From the NCBI RefSeq assembly GCF_013373365.1, contig NZ_CP035925.1, positions 2,232,001 to 2,296,000 on the forward strand: 64,000 bases of DNA, given 5' to 3'. This DNA comes from Lentibacillus sp. CBA3610 (lineage in GTDB: Bacteria > Bacillota > Bacilli > Bacillales > Amphibacillaceae). Both the position numbers and the translations under genes were made by a program. Under the pieces are notes generated by a model. That model searched no databases. It saw only the letters and a program-made list of their open reading frames with translations, and had not been told where the DNA came from. Of this stretch, positions 1 to 10,437 are shown piece after piece (position 1 is the first letter of the stretch; each line of letters starts with the position of its first letter).

Positions 1-1448
<1,448 letters not shown>

Positions 1449-1967
1449 TTAAACCAAATGTGAATTGATTTCAGTAACCTCCTGAGGCTGATAACCTCTC
1501 AGAAATGCTGTCATACCAGTTCGTGCGAGTTCCTTTATGCCATATGGTCTTAATAAGGCAATCAGCGCTTCGATCTTATCCGGTTTGCCCGTCACCTGGA
1601 TGGTCAGGCTATCCTTGCTGACATCAATGACGGAAGCCCGGAATGGGTTAATGACTCCCTGGATTTCAGCACGCTGCTGGCCGCTTCCGCCAACTTTGAT
1701 CAACGCCAGTTCGCGTGCCACAATCGCCTTTTCCGTAATATCTTTCACCTTCAGAACATCAATTTGTTTGTTCAGCTGTTTCGTCAATTGTTCGAGCTTT
1801 TGATCGTCACTGACTTCCACAACAAACGTCATTTTTGATATGCCGTCCCGCTCCGATTTACCGACAGAAATGCTTTCGATATTGAACTGCCGCTTATGCA
1901 GCATGCCGGTAATCCGGTTCAGGACGCCGCTCTGATCCTGAACATCAGCTGTAATGATCCGTCTCAT
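1449..1967 (-). CDS. ilvN: acetolactate synthase small (regulatory) subunit
   Basis: This is a 172-residue regulatory subunit of acetohydroxyacid synthase, with an N-terminal ACT domain ([20 protein letters not shown], then the NIESISVG strand) and the usual second ACT-like half. It binds valine and activates the large subunit. I chose the ATG at 1965-1967, not an upstream in-frame codon at 2027, because the shorter form begins exactly where the ACT domain starts and forms an ATGA overlap with the ilvB stop codon (1964-1967). That overlap indicates coupled translation of the two subunits. The symbol ilvH is also used for this gene in Bacillus. Confidence 0.95.
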   Translation of the reverse strand: MRRIITADVQDQSGVLNRITGMLHKRQFNIESISVGKSERDGISKMTFVVEVSDDQKLEQLTKQLNKQIDVLKVKDITEKAIVARELALIKVGGSGQQRAEIQGVINPFRASVIDVSKDSLTIQVTGKPDKIEALIALLRPYGIKELARTGMTAFLRGYQPQEVTEINSHLV

Positions 1968-3691
1968 CGTGTCACCCCTATCATCTCGTGCAGCCCTTTT
2001 CCGGGAGCAATCATCGGGTAGACACATTCTTCCTGAACGACACGGCAGTCAATCACAATCGGACCATCATAAGCGAAGGCTTTTTCCAGAACTTCCGTCA
2101 ATTCTGATTCTTGTTCAGCTTTCATGCCACGGATCCCGTAGCATTCCGCCAATTTAACAAAGTCGGGGTTTTCCGGAAAAATGGATTCGGAATACCTTTC
2201 TTCGTAAAATGTCTCCTGCCATTGCCGGACCATTCCGAGCGACTGATTATTGACGATGACAACCTTAACCGGCAGTTGTTTTTCTTTGATGACTGACAGT
2301 TCCTGGGCTGTCATCTGGAAACCGCCATCACCGACAACAGCCACAACCAGTTCATCCGGTGCTCCCAGTTGGGCACCGACCGCGGCCGGAAAGCCAAATC
2401 CCATTGTCCCAAGCCCGCCTGACGTTACCCAGCGGTTCGGCTTGGCAAATGGATAATATTGCGCCGCCCACATTTGATGCTGTCCGACATCTGTCGTGAC
2501 AATCGCCTCACCATCCGACAACTGATAAACCTGCTCGGTCAGCCACTGTGGTGAGATGAATTTTTCAGAACGGTCATACCAGTAAGGATAATCCGTCTGC
2601 TGCTGGTGCAGTGTCTCGAGCCAAGTGTCATGACCATGGACAGCTGTCTCTCTTTCCAGTAATGCGTCCAATGCTTCTTTGGCATCTGCCACAACCGGTA
2701 TCTCTGTTTCAACGTTTTTGCCAATTTCCGCCGGATCGATATCGATATGGGCTACCTTAGCATTCGGGGCAAAGTGTTTCAGATTGCCGGTCAGCCGGTC
2801 ATCAAACCGTGCCCCGATATTGATAAGCAAATCACAATCATAAATCCCCATGTTCGCTGCATAGCTGCCATGCATGCCGCCCATACCCAGTGACAATTCA
2901 TGTGTTCCCGGAAAACCGCCAAGACCAAGCAGTGTATTGACAACCGGGAGCTGATGTTTTTCAGCAAATGCTTTAAGCTCATCTGCCGCTTCAGCGAAGA
3001 TTACACCCGCCCCTGCCAGAATCAGTGGTTTTTTGGAACGGCTTAGCGCATCTGCCAGTTTAACGATTTGCAGCGGATTCGGTTTTTTATTCGGCTGATA
3101 GCCTGGTAAGTGGCAATCAACATCAGCCTCAACATTGACATCCGAGAGCGTTGAGGAAATATCTTTCGGAATATCCACAACCACCGGTCCCGGACGCCCT
3201 GTTGATGCGATATGGAATGCCTCCTTGATGATCCGCGGTAATTGTGTCAGATCCCGGACCTGATAGTTGTATTTCGTGACCGGTGTTGTAATCCCCATCA
3301 CATCCGACTCCTGAAAGGCATCCGTCCCAATGACATTGCTGGCTACCTGACCGGTAAATACGACCAGTGGCAATGAATCCATCATGGCATCAGTAATGCC
3401 TGTAATCAGATTCGTTGCCCCCGGACCTGAAGTCGCCAGGACAACCCCGGGCTTTCCGGTAACCCGTGCGTAACCCTCCGCTGCGTGGACCGCGCCCTGT
3501 TCGTGGCGTGTCAGTACATGCTGAAACGGTGCATCGCTGCGGTACAGGGCATCATAAATCGGCAGCACCGCTCCACCCGGATAACCGAATACCGTATCCA
3601 CATTGGCAGCTGTTAAAGTCTGAATCAGTAAATCAGCACCGGTCACCTCTTTTTTCATTTGTCTTAATTCCTGCTCAGCCTCAACATTCAC
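1964..3691 (-). CDS. ilvB: acetolactate synthase large (catalytic) subunit
   Basis: This 575-residue thiamine-diphosphate enzyme joins two pyruvates, or pyruvate and 2-ketobutyrate, as the first common step of branched-chain amino acid synthesis. The N-terminal PYR domain carries the catalytic glutamate in [15 protein letters not shown]. The C-terminal PP domain carries the ThDP/Mg motif that starts [12 protein letters not shown] and ends in NNQ. The start codon is GTG at 3689-3691, preceded at eight bases by a strong AAAGGAGGC site; the first internal ATG has no such site. It is the first gene after a T-box leader, so charging of a branched-chain tRNA should control the whole operon. Confidence 0.97.
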   Translation of the reverse strand: MNVEAEQELRQMKKEVTGADLLIQTLTAANVDTVFGYPGGAVLPIYDALYRSDAPFQHVLTRHEQGAVHAAEGYARVTGKPGVVLATSGPGATNLITGITDAMMDSLPLVVFTGQVASNVIGTDAFQESDVMGITTPVTKYNYQVRDLTQLPRIIKEAFHIASTGRPGPVVVDIPKDISSTLSDVNVEADVDCHLPGYQPNKKPNPLQIVKLADALSRSKKPLILAGAGVIFAEAADELKAFAEKHQLPVVNTLLGLGGFPGTHELSLGMGGMHGSYAANMGIYDCDLLINIGARFDDRLTGNLKHFAPNAKVAHIDIDPAEIGKNVETEIPVVADAKEALDALLERETAVHGHDTWLETLHQQQTDYPYWYDRSEKFISPQWLTEQVYQLSDGEAIVTTDVGQHQMWAAQYYPFAKPNRWVTSGGLGTMGFGFPAAVGAQLGAPDELVVAVVGDGGFQMTAQELSVIKEKQLPVKVVIVNNQSLGMVRQWQETFYEERYSESIFPENPDFVKLAECYGIRGMKAEQESELTEVLEKAFAYDGPIVIDCRVVQEECVYPMIAPGKGLHEMIGVTR

Positions 3692-3773
3692 TGCGCTCGC
3701 CTCCTTTGATATTTTTATTAAAAACTTAAGGATCTTCCCGTGTTGTCAGGGAACCGCCAAAGTTTTTGTGAAT

Positions 3774-4139
3774 TAAAAAAAGACCCTTTTCTGCCCACAC
3801 AAAACTGCATTTTACAGAATCATTGGGGAGAAAAGAGCCATCTTTCCACGGTACCACCCAGTTTCATAGCATCCTCACAGATACTATCTTGCCAGCTGAT
3901 ATCGGATCAGCTGATTTGGTAACAGGTACAGGGAGTTGCACCCGGCCCAGCCTAATAGGGATTTCCGTTCGACAAGGCACTCAGAGAAGATGTCGGAACA
4001 ATATGCACTTCCGGGCTTCCAGCAACCCCGGCTCTCTGTGAATGCATGCGTCATGTTCCTTTTTTCCCGTCATCGCGTTCAGGATATATAAATTTAATGG
4101 CTGATTGACTTTCTCTAACATTTTGAAAAGTTAATATTG
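3774..4139 (-). promoter_or_regulatory. T-box leader with intrinsic terminator upstream of ilvB
   Basis: On the minus strand, positions 3859-3846 read GGGTGGTACCGTGG, the conserved T-box antiterminator sequence that pairs with the tRNA acceptor end. It is followed at 3838-3774 by a terminator hairpin whose arms, GGCTCTTTTCTCCC and GGGCAGAAAAGG, end in a seven-T run. Around 4036-4009 the Stem I signature AGAGAGCCGGGG is present. Such leaders read uncharged tRNA and antiterminate. In ilv-leu operons the tRNA is normally leucine, but I could not assign the specifier codon here by eye. The leader length matches the class. Confidence 0.93.
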
Positions 4140-4145
4140 CCGTTT

Positions 4146-4174
4146 ATCATATAACGATTTTCCCGAATGGTCAA
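4146..4174 (-). promoter_or_regulatory. Sigma-A promoter of the ilv-leu operon
   Basis: Read on the minus strand, TTGACC (4174-4169) and TATGAT (4151-4146) are separated by exactly 17 bases. Transcription should begin near 4139 and run through the T-box leader. Confidence 0.85.
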
Positions 4175-4220
4175 CAGCTATTTTTAAATTTTTTTGATGC
4201 TTTTGATAAATCCAAAAACC

Positions 4221-4234
4221 TGATAACGCTTACA
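4221..4234. promoter_or_regulatory. cre-like CcpA site upstream of the ilv-leu promoter
   Basis: TGATAACGCTTACA fits the cre consensus TGWNANCGNTNWCA at every fixed position. Its centre is about 90 bases upstream of the predicted start near 4139. In Bacillus subtilis CcpA activates ilv-leu from an upstream cre, so an activating role is the likely reading; that is inference. Confidence 0.6.
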
Positions 4235-4294
4235 ATGACGACGCACCATGAAGTGTACTGAAATATTTCAATTTTGTTACAGATGAAATTTAGG

Positions 4295-4335
4295 CTAAAA
4301 AAATAACCCCGGACAAGTGATCCGGAGTTATTGGC
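4295..4335 (-). terminator. Intrinsic terminator of ilvD
   Basis: On the minus strand AATAACTCCGGA pairs with TCCGGGGTTATT around a short loop and is followed by a run of seven T. It lies just after the ilvD stop and separates ilvD from the ilvB promoter. Confidence 0.85.
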
Positions 4336-4387
4336 GGGACAAAGGGTCTGACCCCTTGTCCCACGAGGGGGTCAGACCCTTTGTCCC
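4336..4387. repeat. Inverted pair of the 27-bp palindromic repeat (REPIN-like)
   Basis: GGGACAAAGGGTCTGACCCC at 4336-4355 and its exact reverse complement at 4368-4387 form a perfect 20-bp inverted repeat around a 12-base loop. The left half is one full 27-bp unit (4336-4362); the right half is a second, inverted unit. The ilvD stop codon (4372-4374) lies inside the right unit, so the last ilvD codons come from the repeat. Confidence 0.9.
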
Positions 4388-6072
4388 ATCGTGTCTACAA
4401 AATCTGTTATGGCTCCTTTTGAGGAGCAGGAAACATTGTGTGCATACTTGCCTAAGACACCTTTTTTATACAGTGGCGGTGCTGTCCATTTCTGCTTGCG
4501 CTGTTCAAGTTCTTGTTCGGATACATCGGCTGTTATTTCTTTTTTGTCGGAGTCGATGGTGACACTGTCGCCTTCTTCCAAAAAGGCGATTGGTCCGCCA
4601 ACTTGTGCTTCCGGAGCTATATGACCGACGACAAGACCGTGTGTGCCGCCTGAAAAACGGCCATCAGTCAGCAAAGCCACTTTTTCACCCAAGCCTTTTC
4701 CGACCAGCAAACTGGAAACGGATAACATCTCAGGCATGCCGGGACCACCTTTTGGCCCGACATAGCGAATGACCAGGACATCCCCCTCCTGGATTTCATT
4801 TTGTCTGACTGCATCTGTTGCTTCCTGTTCCGTATTAAACACACGGGCTGGCCCTGTATGGCGTTTCACTTTGACCCCGGACACTTTTGCAACTGCTCCT
4901 CTTGGCGCCAAATTGCCTTTCAGGACAATCAGCGGACCATCCGCACGTTTCGGGTTATCCAACGGTGCAATCACTTTTTGATCCTCTGCCAGTGATGGCG
5001 CTTCCGCCAGATTCTCTGCCACCGTTTTGCCGGTTACTGTCAGACAGTCGCCGTGCAGATAGCCGGCGTCATAAAGCAGCTTCATGACCGCTTGAACCCC
5101 GCCGGAATAGTGCAAATCCTGCATAACATATTGCCCGCTCGGCTTCAGATCAGCCAAATGCGGCACGTTTTCCTGAATCCGGTTGAAATCATCAATCGTG
5201 ATGTCGGTCCCAACTGCATGTGCCATTCCCAGCAGGTGGAGGATGGCGTTCGTTGAGCCGCCAAGTGCCATCACAACGGTCATCGCGTTTTCAAAGGCTT
5301 CTTTCGTCATAATATCTTTTGGATAAATACCCTTTTCCAGGAGCTTGTACACCGCTTCTCCTGCCTCGGCACAATCTGCTGCTTTTTCCTCGGATTCAGC
5401 AGGATTCGAGGAGCTGCCCGGCAGGCTCATCCCCATGGCTTCAACTGCTGATGCCATCGTATTAGCCGTGTACATGCCGCCGCACGCACCGGCTCCCGGA
5501 CATGCTTTGCACTCGATATTTTTTAGTTCCTGGTCATCAATATCGCCATTGTTATGTTTACCAACACCTTCGAAAACGGAGACGAGATCGATGTCCTTGC
5601 CATTGTGTGAACCCGGCGCGATTGTGCCTCCGTAAACGAAAACAGCCGGTACATCAGAATTGGCAATCGCAATCATGCAGCCGGGAATATTTTTATCACA
5701 GGCGCCAATCGCAACAAAACCATCCAGACTTTCCGCCCCGACGACTGTTTCAATTGAGTCGGCAATTAAGTCACGGCTTGGCAGCGAATAGCGCATCCCT
5801 TGAGTTCCCATGGAGATACCGTCTGAAACCGTAATCGTATTGAAAATAAGCGGGGTCGCTCCTGCTTCCCGTGCGCCTTTCTTGGCATTGACAGCCAAAT
5901 CATCGATATGAATATTACATGGTGTTACCTCACTCCAAGTGCTGGCAATACCGATCATTGGCTTTTCGAAATCGTCATCCGTTACACCTACCGCCCGCAG
6001 CATGGCCCGGTTCGGTGCGCGCATCGTATCATCACTGAATACCTGGCTTTTGATGCGTAAGTCTTTTTCCAT
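4372..6072 (-). CDS. ilvD: dihydroxy-acid dehydratase
   Basis: This 566-residue Fe-S dehydratase makes 2-ketoisovalerate and 2-keto-3-methylvalerate, the step after IlvC. The cluster cysteines appear in [12 protein letters not shown] and [16 protein letters not shown], and the C-terminal half carries the [12 protein letters not shown] and [11 protein letters not shown] motifs. I chose the ATG at 6070-6072 because it follows AAAGGTGG at eight bases and begins [12 protein letters not shown]; an upstream codon at 6129 would add 19 basic residues lying over the promoter. The last residues, MGQRV, are encoded by a palindromic repeat that supplies the stop codon. It is transcribed separately from ilvB. 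Confidence 0.96.
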   Translation of the reverse strand: MEKDLRIKSQVFSDDTMRAPNRAMLRAVGVTDDDFEKPMIGIASTWSEVTPCNIHIDDLAVNAKKGAREAGATPLIFNTITVSDGISMGTQGMRYSLPSRDLIADSIETVVGAESLDGFVAIGACDKNIPGCMIAIANSDVPAVFVYGGTIAPGSHNGKDIDLVSVFEGVGKHNNGDIDDQELKNIECKACPGAGACGGMYTANTMASAVEAMGMSLPGSSSNPAESEEKAADCAEAGEAVYKLLEKGIYPKDIMTKEAFENAMTVVMALGGSTNAILHLLGMAHAVGTDITIDDFNRIQENVPHLADLKPSGQYVMQDLHYSGGVQAVMKLLYDAGYLHGDCLTVTGKTVAENLAEAPSLAEDQKVIAPLDNPKRADGPLIVLKGNLAPRGAVAKVSGVKVKRHTGPARVFNTEQEATDAVRQNEIQEGDVLVIRYVGPKGGPGMPEMLSVSSLLVGKGLGEKVALLTDGRFSGGTHGLVVGHIAPEAQVGGPIAFLEEGDSVTIDSDKKEITADVSEQELEQRKQKWTAPPLYKKGVLGKYAHNVSCSSKGAITDFVDTMGQRV

Positions 6073-6100
6073 CCGGCAGTCCACCTTTCTTTTTCGGATA

Positions 6101-6129
6101 ATTATAGACCTAATTTTCGAATCGTTCAA
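6101..6129 (-). promoter_or_regulatory. Sigma-A promoter of ilvD
   Basis: On the minus strand TTGAAC (6129-6124) and TATAAT (6106-6101) are spaced by 17 bases. The 21-bp-phased array lies directly upstream of it. Confidence 0.85.
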
Positions 6130-6187
6130 TCTTTTTGTTGAATTTCGTGATCATTTCAGCAAAATTTATGAGCTGGTATTGTGCTCA

Positions 6188-6465
6188 GTCGCAAATTCAG
6201 GTGCATTGTGCGAAATTCTGGCTGAGTTAAGTTGTGTGCATCGGGTCGGTGTCGCGCGAAATCAGTGGTGCATCGCACGAAATTGGGCTGGTGTTGCGCG
6301 AAATCAGCGGTGCGTCGCGCGATATTAGGCTGTCATTGCGCGAAATCAGTGGTGCATCGCGCGATATTAGGCTGTCGTTGCGCGAAATCAGCGGTGCGCC
6401 GCGCGATCGCGCGATATTGGACTTTCATTACGCGAATTTCCGCTGTCGTCGTCGCGAAATAACCA
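6188..6465. repeat. 21-bp-phased GCGCGA array 1
   Basis: The core GCGCGA or GCACGA starts at 6254, 6275, 6296, 6317, 6338, 6359, 6380 and 6401, exactly 21 bases apart. An 8-base duplication resets the phase at 6409, and a further unit follows at 6430. Degenerate units flank the block on both sides. Two unit types alternate, GCGCGAAATCAG and GCGCGATATTAG, giving a 42-bp dimer. It fills the space between the ilvD promoter and the end of the BASS transporter gene. Open frames on both strands are a by-product, because 21 is a multiple of 3. Confidence 0.9.
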
Positions 6466-6474
6466 ACTCCACCC

Positions 6475-7437
6475 TCACCCGGCTTTATTATGCTTATCAT
6501 CAGCTGATGACCCTTCACTTCGCTTGCCCCACCATGTTGCCAGAACCGGTCCTGAGATATTGTGCCACACACTGAACAAGGCACTTGGAACGGCTGCAAT
6601 TGGCGAAAAGTGTGCAAGCGCTAATGTCGAACCGAGCCCGGAATTCTGCATACCGACCTCAATGGAGACTGCTTTTTGATCTGAAAAGTTAAACCTGAAC
6701 AGTTTCGCCATCAAATAACCAATGACCAAACCAATGACGTTATGCAAAATGACAACTGTGAATATCAGCAAACCGGATGTGAGAATGTCCCCCTCGTTAA
6801 CTGCAACAACAGCAGCCGCGACACCCACAATCCCGACAACAGACACGAGCGGCAATGCGGCAATGCTTTTTTCGACCTGTTTACTGAACAGCAAGCGAAT
6901 GACGATTCCCAATACAATTGGAATCAGCACAATCTGCACAATCGACATAAACATATCAGCAGCGGATACCGGCAGCCATTGACTGGCAAAAAGCAATGTC
7001 AGTGCCGGTGTCAAAATTGGCGCAAGAATGGTTGACACGGCCGTTACAGACACAGATAAAGCTGTATTTCCCTTCGCCAGAAATGTCATGACATTCGAAG
7101 CTGTTCCGCCCGGGCAGCAGCCGACCAGGATAACACCAGCAGCAATCTCCGGCGGAAGCTGAAACAGAACTGCCAGTCCAAATGCAATGAGCGGCATAAT
7201 CGTATATTGGGCCGCCACAGCAACAAGAACACTTACCGGCGCTTTGAGCACACCTTTAAAATCATCCAGTGTCAGCGTCAGCCCCATACCAAACATAATA
7301 ATTCCCAGGAGCAATGACACATGGGGCGCGATCCACGCAAAACCGCCCGGAAAGATTAAACTTAGGACAGCAAATAATATGACCCAAACCGCAAACGTAT
7401 TTCCTGCAAAATGACTGACCTTCTCTAATGTTTTCAT
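6475..7437 (-). CDS. bile acid:sodium symporter (BASS) family transporter
   Basis: This is a 320-residue protein with about nine or ten membrane helices and the BASS-family motifs GMGLTLTLDDFKG, CCPGGTASNVMTFLA and EVGMQNSGLG; the last two form the sodium-site crossover. Close relatives include B. subtilis YocS and the ketopantoate exporter/importer PanS. The substrate here is unknown, but a small carboxylate is likely given the family. Its position between ilvD and ilvE, with 2-ketoisovalerate as a shared metabolite, makes a ketoacid an attractive guess only. The ATG at 7435-7437 follows GATGGAGGGGGATTAGG. It has a long leader with two hairpins. Confidence 0.88.
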   Translation of the reverse strand: MKTLEKVSHFAGNTFAVWVILFAVLSLIFPGGFAWIAPHVSLLLGIIMFGMGLTLTLDDFKGVLKAPVSVLVAVAAQYTIMPLIAFGLAVLFQLPPEIAAGVILVGCCPGGTASNVMTFLAKGNTALSVSVTAVSTILAPILTPALTLLFASQWLPVSAADMFMSIVQIVLIPIVLGIVIRLLFSKQVEKSIAALPLVSVVGIVGVAAAVVAVNEGDILTSGLLIFTVVILHNVIGLVIGYLMAKLFRFNFSDQKAVSIEVGMQNSGLGSTLALAHFSPIAAVPSALFSVWHNISGPVLATWWGKRSEGSSADDKHNKAG

Positions 7438-7489
7438 CCTAATCCCCCTCCATCGTTCGTTGGATTTAAATATTCAGATAAAGTAAAGC

Positions 7490-7587
7490 GCATTCAGTGG
7501 GGTGCTTTTCCCCGCTGAATGTTTAGTTGAACAGAATCGGACATTTACTGGCAGTCAGCCACCGTTTTTTGGGGGCTTAATGCCAGT
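7490..7587 (-). promoter_or_regulatory. Two strong hairpins in the leader of the BASS transporter gene
   Basis: In minus-strand sense, ACTGGCA...TGCCAGT (7587-7547) closes a stem containing an inner AGCC/GGCT helix. A second stem, ATTCAGCGGGG...CCCCACTGAAT, follows at 7521-7490, about 50 bases before the start codon. Neither is followed by a clear T run, so these look like leader RNA structure rather than terminators. I match them to no known riboswitch class. Confidence 0.45.
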
Positions 7588-7747
7588 TACATGCTGGATG
7601 ACTTAAGATTTTAGCACATTTACCCTGACAAGGGAAGGCAATTTTTAAAACATTATAACAATATACAAAAAATCAAATTTTGGGCTTGCTTTTGACTGAA
7701 ATTTATTCTAAGATGGTATACAACTTTTTACACAAGGGGATGGCGAC

Positions 7748-8854
7748 ATGAAGGAGGAACAAGCAATTCGAATAGATCTCTGTTCTGCAGGCAAAGAAAA
7801 ACCCCAACCGGATCAGTTGGAGTTTGGGAGAAGTTTTACAGATCATATGTTTTTAATGGATTATACGGATGATAAAGGATGGCATGACCCGCGTATTGTG
7901 CCATACGAGCCACTGACTGTCGATCCGTCAGCAATGGTTTTCCATTACGGGCAGTCAGTGTTTGAAGGCATGAAAGCATATCTCACATCAGATGGCGATG
8001 CCCAACTATTCCGGCCACAGCGCAATTTCAAGCGTATGAATCATTCCAACAGCAGGCTTTGCATCCCGGCGATTGATGAAAGTTTTGCGCTCGAGGCAGT
8101 CAAGCAGCTTGTAGGATTGGATAAAGACTGGATACCAAAAGCTGAAGGGACCTCTCTTTATATTCGTCCATTCATCATTTCAACCGAGGCTTATCTTGGA
8201 GTGGCACCATCACGTCATTATAAATTTATTATTATTTTATCGCCGGTCGGTGCTTACTACAAAGAAGGCATCAATCCGGTGAAAATTGCCGTTGAAAACG
8301 AGTATGTCCGTACTGTGACAGGCGGGACCGGTGAAGCAAAAACCGGCGGGAACTACGCAGCCAGCCTCAAAGCTCAGGAAGTCGCTGAAGAAGGTATTGC
8401 TCAGGTATTGTGGCTTGACGGTGTTGAGCGGAAATATATCGAGGAAGTCGGCAGCATGAATGTATTTTTCAAGATTGATGGTACGGTTGTCACGCCGGCT
8501 TTGAACGGCAGCATTCTGGAAGGCGTCACCCGTAATTCGGTTATTCAGCTGCTGGAGCATTGGAACGTCCCGATTGAAGAGCGTAAAATTTCAATGGAAG
8601 AAGTGAAACAGGCGCATAAAACAGGAAAGCTGGAAGAAGCATTCGGCGCCGGAACAGCAGCCGTCATATCGCCAATCGGCCAACTTGTATGGGAGCATGA
8701 GCACCTTGATATTAACGGAGGTCAGACCGGCGCTGTTGCCAAACGGCTTTACGATACCCTGACAGGCATCCAATATGGTAAAATCCAGGACCCATTTGAT
8801 TGGGTTGAGAAAGTTGAAAATGTCAGACAAAGCTCGCTGAAAGCTTCTGGTTAA
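7748..8854 (+). CDS. ilvE: branched-chain amino acid aminotransferase
   Basis: This 368-residue class IV PLP enzyme transaminates the ketoacids of valine, leucine and isoleucine with glutamate, the final step of the pathway that fills this region. The segment GGTGEAKTGGNYAASLKA holds the Schiff-base lysine (K198), and EVGSMNVFF, then ALNGSILEGVTR, then GTAAVISPIG are the phosphate- and cofactor-binding motifs of the longer BCAT subgroup (YbgE/YwaA type). The ATG follows AAGGGGATGGCGAC. It is monocistronic, ending at a bidirectional terminator, and is divergent from the ilvD/BASS genes. Confidence 0.94.
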   Translation: MKEEQAIRIDLCSAGKEKPQPDQLEFGRSFTDHMFLMDYTDDKGWHDPRIVPYEPLTVDPSAMVFHYGQSVFEGMKAYLTSDGDAQLFRPQRNFKRMNHSNSRLCIPAIDESFALEAVKQLVGLDKDWIPKAEGTSLYIRPFIISTEAYLGVAPSRHYKFIIILSPVGAYYKEGINPVKIAVENEYVRTVTGGTGEAKTGGNYAASLKAQEVAEEGIAQVLWLDGVERKYIEEVGSMNVFFKIDGTVVTPALNGSILEGVTRNSVIQLLEHWNVPIEERKISMEEVKQAHKTGKLEEAFGAGTAAVISPIGQLVWEHEHLDINGGQTGAVAKRLYDTLTGIQYGKIQDPFDWVEKVENVRQSSLKASG

Positions 8855-8860
8855 GAAAAA

Positions 8861-8971
8861 ACACTGACGCGTCTTTTCAGATGCCAGAGGTCGGAGGTTG
8901 GATTGGTAGAAATGGGCGAGTTAGCCGATTTTCGAATCAAAAACCTCATCCGAAATTTACACTTTCCTACC
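8861..8971. repeat. Diverged ~90-bp intergenic repeat, copy A
   Basis: This segment downstream of ilvE shares blocks with two other intergenic segments. With copy B (27006-27092) it shares CCAGAGGTCG and GGCGARTTAGCCGATTT. With copy C (42183-42285) it shares AGATGYCAGAGG and a CGAAAT..TTACACTTTC end. It encodes nothing visible. Confidence 0.55.
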
Positions 8972-8978
8972 TTATGAC

Positions 8979-9013
8979 AAAACCCCCGGTACACATCATA
9001 TGCCGGGGTTTTT
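8979..9013. terminator. Bidirectional terminator between ilvE and yhhQ
   Basis: AAAACCCCCGG and CCGGGGTTTTT pair around a loop of about 13 bases. There are T runs in both directions, and the two flanking genes converge on it. Confidence 0.85.
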
Positions 9014-9622
9014 AGCATTCATTGTATCTTTTTGGGCAAATTTCACGAGCAGATACACAACGGGGGTATCAGCCACCGCAATCAGCAATTTCACCAAATA
9101 TTGGGAAACCAGCATGCCCATTAACACACTGAAGGGAACAGTCCCCCAGAAGGCGATTGTAATAAAAATGGCCGTATCGGCGAGCTGGCTTGTTATCGTG
9201 GATAAGTTGTTTCGGAGCCATAGTTTTGATTCCCCGTGCCTTGCCCTTAGTCTATGGAAAATACTTACATCCAGATTCTGACTAACAGCATATGAAAGCA
9301 GGCTGGCAAACATTACCCTGAAACTTCCGCCCAAAACAGCCGCAAATTCCGTCTGCATTCCAAAATCCGGGGCAGGCGGTAATTCTATGACGATAAAGAT
9401 AAAAACAAGTGCAATCACCTGCGTTAAAAAGCCTGCTTGCACCGTCTTCCTAGCAGCTTCCTTCCCGTAAACTTCTCCGATCACATCCGTAATGATGTAT
9501 GTGACAACATAGACAACAAGTGTGCCGGGAAGCACGACCTCGCCAATGCTGAACAGCTTGACGCCCAAAACATTGGACAATAACAACAAACCGACAAATA
9601 ATGCACACAAATAAACAAACAT
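8996..9622 (-). CDS. yhhQ: queuosine precursor transporter (YhhQ/VUT family)
   Basis: This is a 208-residue integral membrane protein with about six helices, the family hallmark YIITDVIGEVYGKEAARKTV near the N-terminus and QLADTAIFI near the middle. The family (DUF165/YhhQ) imports preQ0 or preQ1. That role is strongly supported here because it follows queF by 86 bases on the same strand, downstream of a preQ1 riboswitch. The ATG at 9620-9622 has a GGGAGAGGAT site. Its stop overlaps the shared terminator. The Bacillus subtilis equivalent is probably YpdP. Confidence 0.9.
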   Translation of the reverse strand: MFVYLCALFVGLLLLSNVLGVKLFSIGEVVLPGTLVVYVVTYIITDVIGEVYGKEAARKTVQAGFLTQVIALVFIFIVIELPPAPDFGMQTEFAAVLGGSFRVMFASLLSYAVSQNLDVSIFHRLRARHGESKLWLRNNLSTITSQLADTAIFITIAFWGTVPFSVLMGMLVSQYLVKLLIAVADTPVVYLLVKFAQKDTMNAKNPGI

Positions 9623-9708
9623 CCAATCCTCTCCCTGTCATAAATCTAAACGCGTCATGCCAAAATATTGAAAATACGTTCGGGAAAGGATTCTTAGCCG
9701 ACCCTCTA

Positions 9709-10209
9709 TCAGCGGTTATCAATTTTTTCCGGATTCAAATCATGATTCATCAGGCGATGGGTTGCCATTTGTTCAAATCGGGTATCCGGTTTACCATAAT
9801 TGCAATATGGATCAATCGATATACCGCCGCGTGGTGTGAATTGTCCCCATACCTCGATGTATCTTGGGTCCAGCAAATCTATCAAATCATTCATGATAAT
9901 ATTGATGCAATCTTCGTGAAAATCCCCATGGTTCCGGAAACTGAACATATACAGTTTCAACGATTTGCTTTCAACGATTTTTTCATCCGGTATATAGCTT
10001 ATGTACACGGTAGCAAAATCCGGCTGCCCGGTTTGCGGACAAAGTGTTGTAAATTCAGGACAGTTGAATTTGATAAAATAATCCCTATTAGGATGCATAT
10101 TATCAATTGCCTCAAGCACATCAGGCGTATAATCAAACTGATAATTGGTTCCCTGATTCCCCAATTGCGCCAAATCCTGTAAATCATCCCGACGTTCTGT
10201 CATTGTCAA
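9709..10209 (-). CDS. queF: NADPH-dependent 7-cyano-7-deazaguanine reductase
   Basis: This 166-residue unimodular QueF reduces preQ0 to preQ1 in queuosine synthesis. The catalytic cysteine is in [12 protein letters not shown] (C57, with the paired D64), and the NADPH-binding family motif ESKSLKLY follows at residues 80-87. The conserved [10 protein letters not shown] helps bind substrate. Length and domain layout match the Bacillus enzyme. It is the first gene after a preQ1-I riboswitch with its own terminator, so product feedback at the transcription level is expected. Confidence 0.97.
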   Translation of the reverse strand: MTMTERRDDLQDLAQLGNQGTNYQFDYTPDVLEAIDNMHPNRDYFIKFNCPEFTTLCPQTGQPDFATVYISYIPDEKIVESKSLKLYMFSFRNHGDFHEDCINIIMNDLIDLLDPRYIEVWGQFTPRGGISIDPYCNYGKPDTRFEQMATHRLMNHDLNPEKIDNR

Positions 10210-10232
10210 TTCCTCCCATCAGCATTTAAGCA

Positions 10233-10266
10233 ATAAAAAAACCACGGCCTAAGGCACATGGTTTCA
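10233..10266 (-). terminator. Expression-platform terminator of the preQ1 riboswitch
   Basis: On the minus strand ACCATGTGCC pairs with GGCCGTGGT and is followed by seven T. It sits between the preQ1 aptamer and the queF ribosome site, the layout of a transcription-attenuating switch. Confidence 0.85.
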
Positions 10267-10280
10267 GCATTGATATCATC

Positions 10281-10324
10281 TGTCCTTAGTTTTTTATAGA
10301 GGGTTAAAGCTAAGAACCTCTCCC
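10281..10324 (-). promoter_or_regulatory. preQ1-I riboswitch aptamer
   Basis: The minus strand reads AGAGGTTCTTAGCTTTAACC, then CTCTATAAAAAACTAAGGA. This is the preQ1-I class: the P1 stem AGAGG/CCTCT, a loop with the conserved C, and the A-rich tail whose CTAAGGA segment forms the pseudoknot. It binds preQ1 and lowers queF-yhhQ transcription. Confidence 0.95.
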
Positions 10325-10361
10325 GTTGTCAGAACGGAAATTTATCCAATTCATGATGACT

Positions 10362-10390
10362 ATTATATGGCTTAAATGTTTCTGTGTCAA
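10362..10390 (-). promoter_or_regulatory. Sigma-A promoter of queF-yhhQ
   Basis: On the minus strand a perfect TTGACA (10390-10385) is separated by 17 bases from a perfect TATAAT (10367-10362). Array 2 begins about 45 bases upstream. Confidence 0.92.
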
Positions 10391-10437
10391 CGAATGAAAC
10401 TTTAGGGTGTGGTGTCGTATGGTTTAGTACGGTTGTT

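Noticed and set aside
6188..6465. Possible CRISPR array
   Set aside because: The constant part is only 6-8 bases, spacers are short and similar to each other, and no cas genes are present.
6232..6575. Open frames over array 1 with repeated residues such as CAKSVVHRAILG
   Set aside because: The 21-base period is seven codons, so frames stay open on both strands; there is no ribosome site and no codon-like variation.
9623..9708. Second preQ1-like element between queF and yhhQ
   Set aside because: AGAGGGTCGGCTAAGAATCC is only a loose echo of the aptamer; the A-rich pseudoknot tail is missing.
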